From an uncultured Bacilli bacterium (GTDB lineage Bacteria > Bacillota_I > Bacilli_A > RF39 > UBA660), in assembly GCA_947627835.1 (NCBI GenBank), contig CANQXM010000052.1, positions 1 through 7,976 on the forward strand: a stretch of 7,976 nucleotides of DNA, read 5' to 3'. Positions within the stretch are counted from its first letter, which is position 1. Every line of letters begins with the position of its first letter. A model generated the notes under the pieces. That model made no database searches and was not told the origin of the DNA. It saw only the letters and a list, made by a program, of their open reading frames with translations. This document shows positions 1 to 6,479 of this stretch, in pieces. A program made the position numbers and the translations under genes.

Positions 1-2898
1 TAATAAGTCGATGATTCCATGGTACTCCATTTTTTCTTCTTCGTAAATAAATTCATATTCTTTATAAAAGGTATCCGTTAAGTGGGCTTTCATTAGTGGA
101 GAGTTTATAAATTGTGTTATTTTTTGACGAATAAAGGGCTCTTTAATTTGGTCATAATTCGGATTTTTAAAATCGATGTTCTCTAAATATTCATGAAATT
201 TTAATCCGAGTTGAATGTTTTGATACTCACTGATCTTATTTATTTTTTCCACGGTTTTTGAAAAATGGCTTGTTTCTTTCTGTTCTTTTGGAATTATGAT
301 TTCTTGAACTTGGAATGGGATAGCTTCCTTTTTCACAAATTCTTTTTTTGCGTCTAGCAAATAATCTTTACTTAGCGGAATGTCTTTTAAATTGATTTCT
401 TTTTTATATTGTTTAATTAATGGGAAAATTTGATATAAAAAATCTTTCATTGATCGACATTGTAACGAAGATTTTGGCACTTCATCTTCCACTGGCAAGA
501 GAAAAATCATTTTTTCTTTGGCACGGGTTGTAGCCACATAAAATAAGCGAATTTTTTCAGAAATTTCTTCTTGCAGATAGTTATTTTTAACTAGTTCTTT
601 CATGAAATTCGGATAAATTCCTTCTTCTTTTAAAGGCGTTAAGATGCCATAGTTTGGATCATAGAGAAATTTGTCTGATATCTCGCTAATATTAAATTTT
701 TTATATAAACCGCTAAAGTAGCAGATAGGATATTCCAATCCTTTTGATTTATGAATGGTCATCAGTTTTACACTATTTTCCATGTTTTCATTGATGCTTA
801 CTTTTATATTCATTTCTTCTTTGGTAATGCGATTTATTAGTTCGTAAAAGTCCATGATATTCTTGGCTTTTTTGGAATAGTTTTTGGCAAGGGCTTCTAT
901 ATGTTCTATTGCAATCATATTTTCCTTAATATTACCAATTTGAATTAATTTTTCATAAAAGTTTACATCATTTAATAGTTTCTTAATGATTTGATCAGAG
1001 GTTTTTGAAGAACTGTTTTCAATCGTATCTTTGATGGATAAATAGATTTCATTTTGAAACCAATTTTGGGTAGTTAAAACTTGATAGATTTCTTCATCTG
1101 GTATGGAAAAAAGAAAACTTCTAGCGATACTCGTCCATGCTAATTTAAAATCGTTATCAAAATTTTTTTGATGATAGCTAATTACTAATTTTAGAAGGTT
1201 TTTGATTATTTTAAAGCACGCAGATTGATTTAATGTTTCATCTTGATAAATGCTAATAGGAATCTTGAAGTAATTAAATATTTTTTTATATAGTGAAAAG
1301 TTGGTGCTACGATCCATTAAAATAACAAAGTCTTGGTACGTTGCACTATGCACTTTTCTTTCTTCTTTATCAAATAGTTGGTATCCTTCTTTGATTTTAG
1401 TTTGAATATCTTGTGCGATTAAAAAGGCTTCGATTTCTTCTTTTGTAAATGTTTCACTTTGGGGGTAATGGAGTATTTCCATATTGTAATTTTCAGAAGT
1501 GTTTCCTTCTTCGTCATATGCTAGATTACCAAAGTTCATTTGATGCTCTTCCACGTAATTGGCGCCACCAAAGTTTTCATTCATCAATTGGTTAAACATC
1601 AAATTAATATTTGTAAGTACTTCACTACGAGAGCGAAAGTTTTTTAATAAATCAATTTTATAGCCATTTTCATGCTCTTTATAAGCATTATATTTCCTCT
1701 TAAAAAGGGTGGGATTTGCATCACGAAAACGATAGATGCTCTGCTTAATATCTCCGACCATGTACACATTGTGATTAGCAATTTGATTTATCAAACTTTC
1801 TTGAATATCATTGGTATCTTGGTATTCATCAATCATAATTTCTTGAAATGAATTTTTTAGTTCTTCTTTGATTTTCTCATTTTCAGTTACAATACGAAGG
1901 GCAAAGGCTGCTATATCTGTAAAATCGTAATAGTTCATCGTTCTTTTTTTGGTTTCTAATCGTTTGAAATAATCTTTTAAAATTTGTAAAAGCACTTCTA
2001 CAATGGGTTGCATTTTTTGATAATCACAAAGTAATTTTCCTTTGGGGCCATATTCTAGTAACAAATTTAGTTCTTTTCTTTTCTTATTACAAATTTCTTT
2101 TTTTTCTTTCATTTCTTCTGATGATTGTCTAGGAAGTGGCGGAAATTTGGTACTTTTTAATGTATATAAAGTATCTAAGTCATTGGCATTTAATAAATTT
2201 TGCATGGCATCCATACATTTTTTAACATAATCTTTTGGTACATCTTTACAGAAAGATGTCAATTCTTTTTGAAATTCTTTTTTCTTAAAAAGCACTATCT
2301 TTTCAAATTCTTCCATCATTTTTTGAATCGTTTGGGGATTATAAAAGTTTTCTAGATAGTTTTCTAGATATTCTTCTTTATGGATGTTTTTTTCTAATTT
2401 GTTGCTAATTTGTAACAATGTCTCATAGATTTCTTCATCGTCTTTTATACAAAAATCATCTAATATTTTAGTGAAATTTTCTTGCTTGTAATAGGTATCC
2501 AAGGTTTCTCTTAGTGTGTCTTTTTTAATGATTTCGATGATGGCTTCATCTGTAATTTCTGGACTTGGAGGCAACTGAAACAAATAATGATATTTTCTTA
2601 CTATAGATAAAGCAAAGGAATCAAAGGTCGTTATGTAAGCGCTATCTAAAATTTCTAATTCTTTTTTTAAAGACGCTTCCTTTTTAATTTTTTTGCGAAT
2701 TCGTTCTTTCATTTCTTCTGCTGCTGCTGTTGTAAAAGTTAAAATTAGTAGCTCATTGATATGGATATGATTTTTTAATTTTTCAATGACGCGTTCACTT
2801 AGCACGGCAGTTTTTCCGGATCCTGCTCCAGCACTTACAATAATGTTTTCTCCGGATTTATAAATTGCTTCCTGCTGTTCTTTCGTCCATGTCGGCAT
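1..2898 (-). CDS. addA: ATP-dependent helicase/nuclease subunit AddA, 3' end cut by window edge
   Basis: AddA is the UvrD/Rep-type 3'-5' DNA motor and one of the two nucleases of AddAB, which resects double-strand breaks and yields a 3' tail for RecA. I read 966 uninterrupted codons on the minus strand. Superfamily 1A motifs appear in order: Walker A GAGSGKT (24-30), Ia around TFTTAAAEEM (54-63), Ib TTFDSF (90-95), Walker B DEYQDT (357-362), III VGDIKQSIYRFR (381-392), IV NFRSR (420-424), V TIHKSKGLEYP (714-724), VI YVATTRAKE (787-795). The C-terminal PD-(D/E)XK domain begins with GLKFH (His902) and GIID (Asp964); the following D-Y-K part lies beyond the edge. In B. subtilis about 60 residues follow this Asp, so the protein is probably somewhat over 1000 aa, shorter than the usual ~1200 (inference). 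The start is fixed by AGGAGG 8 nt before ATG. It is translated after, and overlaps, addB. Confidence 0.97.
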   Translation of the reverse strand, partial: MPTWTKEQQEAIYKSGENIIVSAGAGSGKTAVLSERVIEKLKNHIHINELLILTFTTAAAEEMKERIRKKIKKEASLKKELEILDSAYITTFDSFALSIVRKYHYLFQLPPSPEITDEAIIEIIKKDTLRETLDTYYKQENFTKILDDFCIKDDEEIYETLLQISNKLEKNIHKEEYLENYLENFYNPQTIQKMMEEFEKIVLFKKKEFQKELTSFCKDVPKDYVKKCMDAMQNLLNANDLDTLYTLKSTKFPPLPRQSSEEMKEKKEICNKKRKELNLLLEYGPKGKLLCDYQKMQPIVEVLLQILKDYFKRLETKKRTMNYYDFTDIAAFALRIVTENEKIKEELKNSFQEIMIDEYQDTNDIQESLINQIANHNVYMVGDIKQSIYRFRDANPTLFKRKYNAYKEHENGYKIDLLKNFRSRSEVLTNINLMFNQLMNENFGGANYVEEHQMNFGNLAYDEEGNTSENYNMEILHYPQSETFTKEEIEAFLIAQDIQTKIKEGYQLFDKEERKVHSATYQDFVILMDRSTNFSLYKKIFNYFKIPISIYQDETLNQSACFKIIKNLLKLVISYHQKNFDNDFKLAWTSIARSFLFSIPDEEIYQVLTTQNWFQNEIYLSIKDTIENSSSKTSDQIIKKLLNDVNFYEKLIQIGNIKENMIAIEHIEALAKNYSKKAKNIMDFYELINRITKEEMNIKVSINENMENSVKLMTIHKSKGLEYPICYFSGLYKKFNISEISDKFLYDPNYGILTPLKEEGIYPNFMKELVKNNYLQEEISEKIRLFYVATTRAKEKMIFLLPVEDEVPKSSLQCRSMKDFLYQIFPLIKQYKKEINLKDIPLSKDYLLDAKKEFVKKEAIPFQVQEIIIPKEQKETSHFSKTVEKINKISEYQNIQLGLKFHEYLENIDFKNPNYDQIKEPFIRQKITQFINSPLMKAHLTDTFYKEYEFIYEEEKMEYHGIIDLL

Positions 2899-5239
2899 TC
2901 TTTTTCCCTCCTAACCATTCTAAGTTTTTGATTTCTTCAACATTTTTAATATCTTGCTCTTTTCGGTAGCAAAGATCTTGATACTTGCAATACTCGCATC
3001 CAACTAACTGATTGCCAATTCGAATTGGTTCAATGAAAAACTGTCCTGCTTGAATCTTTTTAGCAGCTTCCATGACTTTTTCTTCGGCTAGGTTTTGAAT
3101 TTTATCCATTGCTTCTTCGGATAAGACTTTGGCATAGGTATAAAAGCCTTTGGCAGTTTTTTTCATATGAGATATTTTCTTACTATCTTCATAGGTTGAA
3201 TCAAATTCTTTTAACCAACTTTCACAATCGGTACTATAACCTTCTAATTTTAATTTCTCTTGTTTTAACTCTTCTTCCGTATGAATGTGATCTTGTTTGG
3301 GAATCTGAGGAAGAATTTTTTGAAGATAAAAACCGATGACTTTACTATTTTGATATGGAAGTTTTTTTAATAAAAGTAAGTAAATAGGCAATTGAAGATT
3401 GATTCCATATACTAGGTTATTTAAATCAAGATTAGGATTTCCGGTTTTATAATCAACAACACTTAATAAGGTTTGATTTTCTTTTTCTAGAACAAACATT
3501 TTATCTAAGATACCTGTCAATTTGCATGCAGGTTCTATCGGTAGTTCATACTCTACTTTTTGCTCTTGTAAAATGGTAAATGGCAAATTTTCTTCTTGTT
3601 TTTTTAATACTTCCAAAACCCGTTTTAAATCTTTTTTTAACTTTTGTAAGAAGAAATTTTCTTGGATAGTTTGGAAGTTTATTTGTGCCGTTTGCTTTTG
3701 AAAGTCTTGTTCAAAATCGAATCCTTTCGTATAGGAATCTTTTAAAATTTGATGAAAAAGCGTTCCAATTTGCTGATTAAAACTGGCAGTTTTGTCTTTT
3801 AAATTTAAAATGTTACTAACATAATACCGAAAGGGACAATGAAAAAAAGTATCTAGAGAAGAATAAGAGATTGCTAAATTTTCTTTTGTAAATTTTTTAA
3901 ATGGTTTAAACTGATTTTGATAAGATTTATATTCAATACTTGGATAAGTCATTCGCAAGCGATCTAAGGCATCTTCTCTAATTCCATATTTTTCATATTG
4001 ATCTAAATAAGTTCCCAATTTTAATTTATTGTATTGATTTGAATAAGCGAAAAGATCATCCGTTTCTGTTACTAAAGTAATCTGTTCGTTTTCGATTAAG
4101 TGGGACGGATATTTTTCTACTTTTCCATCTAGTTTCGGATAGGTAATAACCATGTTTTTCAAGGTTTTCATTTTGCATTGCCATTTTTTTTCTTCGGCTT
4201 TATTTTTTTCTTTGCTAGTCGATTTGCCAATCAGACTTTTCTCTTGATCATTTAAAAAATCTTCATCTTTCCATATTTGCGGCGTAGTTCCTTCTGTAAA
4301 TCCTACTATGTAAACCCAACTATCTTCTTCGATTTCTTGCTTTAATAAGTCAATTTCGTGAACACTTTTGCTGTTTTTGGGTCGTTTTACTTTTTCTTTT
4401 TGTAAAGCATGTTTTATAAATTCTTTTCGTTCTACTTCACTCTTAATAAAGGGATAAGCATTGCACTGATTTATAATGGCCTTGATATTTTCTTGTTCTT
4501 CCGGTTTTGAATATTTTTTAGATAGTTCTTCTATAGTTTCTTCGATGGATGAAGAGGCATTTAAAAAGGTTGTTGTAATTATTGTTCCAAGGTAAGTATC
4601 GGTGTTTTTTAAAGTGAACTCAATATGAAACATTTTTCCATATGTTTGAAATAGTTCTCTGTAGGTTTCATCTAAATTGGCAATGTAAATTTTTTCAATC
4701 GGAACAGATGCTTGTATTTGTTTGGCAATCATTTTTAGAATATGGATTACTTCCTCTTTTTTGGTCGGGCATTCATAAACTTTGATGTTTTCTGCTGGCA
4801 GTTCTTGTTCCTCTATGATTTTTACTTTAGTAATGGCTAGGCATTTTTGGATGATTTCTTCCTGTTCTTTGCTAAAATCTTTTAAGTGATAAAAGACAAG
4901 GATTTGCTGTTTTAATCTTTCATAAAAGCTTTTATTTTCTTGTAGTAAGCCCCGATCTAATAAATCTTTTTTCATTTGCTGTAAAAAGGTAATTTTTTTA
5001 CTGTCTACTGGTTTTCGTGGCAGATCTACAAGATTTTCTAATAACATTTCAGCAATTTCAATCGTTGTATGATATTTCTCTTTTATATCATAAAGTGTTT
5101 CATTTGTACTATTTAGATAAAATTTTTTTAAAAATTCACGATATCCTAGAACTTTACATGGAATTAGTGTTTCTTTGGCACTTATTTTTTTTATAATGCG
5201 CTCTTTGTCTAAATCATTTACAATGACTAGATATTCCAT
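2858..5239 (-). CDS. addB: Helicase-exonuclease subunit AddB, short form with Fe-S nuclease domain
   Basis: AddB is the partner of AddA. It cuts the 5' strand and, in Bacillus, reads Chi through an inactive helicase fold. Numbering below is from a GTG codon 9 nt upstream of the preferred ATG (subtract 3 for the 793-aa protein). The family block VYIVGFTEGTTP (312-323) marks the degenerate helicase core. CPFRYY supplies Cys471, and C-x2-C-x5-C (751, 754, 760) supplies the other three ligands of the 4Fe-4S cluster that locks the nuclease domain. Nuclease motifs are GTLFH (495-499), GILD (579-582), VVDYKTG (597-603) and a Gln in NLQLPIY (617-623). B. subtilis AddB has 1166 aa and an N-terminal Walker A; neither the length nor that motif is present here, so ATP hydrolysis by this subunit is unlikely. 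The ATG is preferred because AGGTGG lies 5 nt before it, whereas the upstream GTG overlaps that site. First gene of the addB-addA operon. Confidence 0.93.
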   Translation of the reverse strand: MEYLVIVNDLDKERIIKKISAKETLIPCKVLGYREFLKKFYLNSTNETLYDIKEKYHTTIEIAEMLLENLVDLPRKPVDSKKITFLQQMKKDLLDRGLLQENKSFYERLKQQILVFYHLKDFSKEQEEIIQKCLAITKVKIIEEQELPAENIKVYECPTKKEEVIHILKMIAKQIQASVPIEKIYIANLDETYRELFQTYGKMFHIEFTLKNTDTYLGTIITTTFLNASSSIEETIEELSKKYSKPEEQENIKAIINQCNAYPFIKSEVERKEFIKHALQKEKVKRPKNSKSVHEIDLLKQEIEEDSWVYIVGFTEGTTPQIWKDEDFLNDQEKSLIGKSTSKEKNKAEEKKWQCKMKTLKNMVITYPKLDGKVEKYPSHLIENEQITLVTETDDLFAYSNQYNKLKLGTYLDQYEKYGIREDALDRLRMTYPSIEYKSYQNQFKPFKKFTKENLAISYSSLDTFFHCPFRYYVSNILNLKDKTASFNQQIGTLFHQILKDSYTKGFDFEQDFQKQTAQINFQTIQENFFLQKLKKDLKRVLEVLKKQEENLPFTILQEQKVEYELPIEPACKLTGILDKMFVLEKENQTLLSVVDYKTGNPNLDLNNLVYGINLQLPIYLLLLKKLPYQNSKVIGFYLQKILPQIPKQDHIHTEEELKQEKLKLEGYSTDCESWLKEFDSTYEDSKKISHMKKTAKGFYTYAKVLSEEAMDKIQNLAEEKVMEAAKKIQAGQFFIEPIRIGNQLVGCEYCKYQDLCYRKEQDIKNVEEIKNLEWLGGKKNADMDERTAGSNL
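2907..2912 (-). promoter_or_regulatory. Ribosome-binding site of addA inside addB
   Basis: A perfect AGGAGG lies 8 nt before the addA ATG and fixes that start. It sits within the last codons of addB (the Leu-Gly-Gly part of its C-terminus), so ribosomes finishing addB pass over it. This suggests translational coupling of the two subunits (inference). Confidence 0.85.
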
Positions 5240-5244
5240 GTTAA

Positions 5245-5252
5245 CCACCTTT
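5245..5252 (-). promoter_or_regulatory. Ribosome-binding site deciding the addB start
   Basis: AAAGGTGG ends 5 nt before the ATG at 5239. The in-frame GTG at 5248 lies inside this site and has no site of its own, so the ATG is the better start and the protein is 793 rather than 796 aa. Confidence 0.65.
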
Positions 5253-5256
5253 GCTT

Positions 5257-5265
5257 ATTGTATCA
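5257..5265 (-). promoter_or_regulatory. Possible extended -10 promoter for addBA
   Basis: The minus strand reads TGATACAAT here, an extended -10 element (TGn plus TACAAT) with no good -35 box 16-18 nt upstream. Transcription would start near 5250, almost on top of the ribosome-binding site, which is unusually close and lowers confidence. On the plus strand of the same intergenic gap (5240-5324) I find no convincing promoter for tspO; a TAGATT at 5298-5303 is the best -10 candidate but lacks a -35. Confidence 0.3.
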
Positions 5266-5315
5266 CAAACTTCTGCATAAATGGTTGTTAATTTGCATAG
5301 ATTAATGGTAGATTT

Positions 5316-5320
5316 GGAGG
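5316..5320 (+). promoter_or_regulatory. Ribosome-binding site of tspO
   Basis: GGAGG lies 4 nt before the ATG at 5325. It supports that start and shows that the plus-strand frame is a real gene. Confidence 0.75.
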
Positions 5321-5324
5321 ACAT

Positions 5325-5786
5325 ATGAAACCAAAATTACAAAATATTTTTTATTTATTTTTTCCTATTGTTATCGGTAGTATTGTGGGATTTTTGATTC
5401 AAAAAGGAATTGATTATTCTTCTTTAATTCAACCCCCTTTTGCTCCACCTGCTATTCTTTTTCCAATTGTCTGGAGCATTCTTTATTTACTAATTGGTAT
5501 TAGTTATTATCTTTATCGACGCGAAAATCAATCTTTATCCGCTATGATCTTGTATTATTCTCAATTGTTTTTTAATTTCTTATGGCCCATTTTTTTCTTT
5601 TTATTAAAATGGCGACTCTTTTCGATTTTTTGGATTATTTTGCTTGTCTTACAAGTTGGTGTACTCCTTGTATATTTTTATCGAGATGAAAAAAGAAGCT
5701 TTTATCTCGTGCTTCCTTACTTGATTTGGCTTTTGTATGCAACTTACTTAAACATTGGCATTTACCTATGCAATTATTTATTATAG
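5325..5786 (+). CDS. tspO: TspO/MBR family tryptophan-rich sensory protein
   Basis: The protein has 153 aa, the usual TspO length, and five predicted membrane helices (about 7-27, 43-64, 72-93, 99-119, 126-149). Family marks are the loop-1 proline cluster PPFAPP (37-42) running into ILFPIVWSILYLLIG (44-58), then QLFFNFLW (80-87) at the helix 3 dimer region, and PYLIWLLYATYLN (131-143) in helix 5. TspO proteins bind porphyrins, heme intermediates and other hydrophobic ligands in the membrane and are linked to stress responses and tetrapyrrole handling; the substrate here cannot be told from sequence. The gene stands alone on the plus strand, divergent from addBA. Its last 13 bases overlap the 3' end of the opposing small gene, and no terminator is visible between them. 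Confidence 0.93.
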   Translation: MKPKLQNIFYLFFPIVIGSIVGFLIQKGIDYSSLIQPPFAPPAILFPIVWSILYLLIGISYYLYRRENQSLSAMILYYSQLFFNFLWPIFFFLLKWRLFSIFWIILLVLQVGVLLVYFYRDEKRSFYLVLPYLIWLLYATYLNIGIYLCNYLL

Positions 5787-6022
5787 TTTTGATAGTAATC
5801 TACTTCTCCTAAAGATGCTGAAACATTTTCTAAATCTTCATACTCTTCTGTTTCTAAAATTTCTTCAATATAGAAAAGGATTTCTTTAATTGAATGACAA
5901 TTCTCATAGGGAATTTGATATTTTCTTAATATCCGAATTTGATATTCCGTTAAGTAAAAGTTATTGATTTTTACTTTTTTATTTTCTTTTTGAAATTCAT
6001 TTATCATTTTATCGTATTTCAT
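5774..6022 (-). CDS. Small acidic protein of unknown function, last gene of hydrolase operon
   Basis: I do not recognise this 82-aa protein as a named family. It has no signal peptide or membrane segment and should be cytosolic. The N-terminus (1-18) is rich in Lys; a helix-prone middle follows (YLTEYQIRILRKYQIPYENC, 23-42, then SIKEILFYIEEIL, 44-56); the end is acidic and closes with aromatic residues (DYYQNYN, 75-81). The ATG at 6022 is preferred because GAGG lies 6 nt before it. A TTG at 6034 and an ATG at 6028 are also in frame, and an ATG at 6007 lacks a site. It overlaps the end of the DUF3006 gene by 14 bp, so it is probably co-translated with it. Its 3' end overlaps convergent tspO by 13 bp. 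The good ribosome site and the operon position support a real gene; the function is open. Confidence 0.75.
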   Translation of the reverse strand: MKYDKMINEFQKENKKVKINNFYLTEYQIRILRKYQIPYENCHSIKEILFYIEEILETEEYEDLENVSASLGEVDYYQNYNK

Positions 6023-6221
6023 TTTCATCCTCAAATACTTGATCCATTAATTTTTTCATGGCTTCTTTTCTTTTCTTTGTTTCTTGTTTTTTTATGGTAA
6101 TTTCAATTATGTCTTGTTCTTCGGCTTCCTTTACTATTTCTCTCGGGATTAAAACCGTTTTTCCTATTTCGATTTCTACTACTGCATAATTGTTTTCAAA
6201 TCGATCAATAATTCCTTTCAT
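6009..6221 (-). CDS. DUF3006 domain-containing protein
   Basis: This 70-aa protein begins MKGIIDRFENNYAVVEIEIG (1-20), the hallmark of DUF3006: a short beta-rich domain with a Gly-Ile-Ile-Asp-Arg-Phe start and a conserved Ala-Val-Val-Glu strand. It continues with a small LIPRE segment (24-28) and a charged C-terminal helix (about 46-65). The molecular function of the family is unknown. From general knowledge, such genes often sit directly downstream of ComEC/Rec2-like metallo-beta-lactamase genes, as here, which suggests a joint role. GAGG lies 7 nt before the ATG and supports the start. Only 9 bp separate it from the end of the displaced hydrolase C-terminal frame, and its last 14 bp are shared with the next gene, so the three form one operon. 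Confidence 0.88.
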   Translation of the reverse strand: MKGIIDRFENNYAVVEIEIGKTVLIPREIVKEAEEQDIIEITIKKQETKKRKEAMKKLMDQVFEDENEIR

Positions 6222-6230
6222 ATTTTTCCT

Positions 6231-6479
6231 CTATTCTATTTGAATTTTAAAAGTTTCTTCTTCTAAGTTACTAGAGATTGTAATTGGATATTCTCCAGCA
6301 CTTGTGTTTTTATTGATTTTCCAACTCCAGCTTACAACGCCATTTTCATTAGAAACTTTTTCTTCCAGTCCACTTGCTGAACTTATGGTTGATTTATATT
6401 TCACTTGAATTTTATACATTGTATTGGGAGTTCCTTGTATTTCAATGGTGGCCGTTTCTCCCCTTTTTACAGTTTGAGT
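6231..6479 (-). pseudogene. Out-of-frame C-terminal Ig-like domain of the hydrolase gene
   Basis: This frame carries 82 residues starting TQTVKRGETATIEIQGTPNT, followed by VSWSWKINKNTSAGEYPI further on. That is the pattern of a small extracellular beta-sandwich (Ig-like) domain that I recall at the C-terminus of Bacillota ComEC-like hydrolases. It is open back to about 6509 but has no usable start: the only ATG (6419, 62 aa) lies inside the domain and the nearest purine-rich site, AAGGA, is 12 nt away. It ends 9 bp before the DUF3006 start, exactly where an intact hydrolase gene should end. I infer it is the tail of the upstream gene, cut off by a one-base insertion. Joined at the T4 run, the protein would have about 507 aa. 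Assembly error or real frameshift cannot be told apart here. Confidence 0.75.

Noticed and set aside
2042..2230. Plus-strand open frame of 62 codons
   Set aside because: It lies wholly inside addA on the opposite strand, has no ribosome site, and its Phe/Ser-rich content is the mirror of Lys/Glu-rich AddA.
2348..2372. Short tandem repeat TTTCTAGATA in two copies
   Set aside because: It encodes Tyr-Leu-Glu-Asn twice in a helical region of AddA; two imperfect copies in AT-rich coding DNA are not a significant repeat.
3109..3339. Plus-strand open frame of 76 codons
   Set aside because: Antisense to the conserved C-terminal part of AddB; no ribosome site or recognisable motif.
1..5239. Possible defence system (helicase plus nuclease pair)
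   Set aside because: The motif order, Fe-S cysteines and subunit overlap identify a standard AddAB recombination complex rather than a novel defence module.
6231..6419. Independent 62-aa gene starting at the ATG at 6419
   Set aside because: The ATG falls inside an Ig-like domain whose first strands are encoded upstream in the same frame, and there is no properly spaced ribosome site; it is better read as the displaced tail of the hydrolase.
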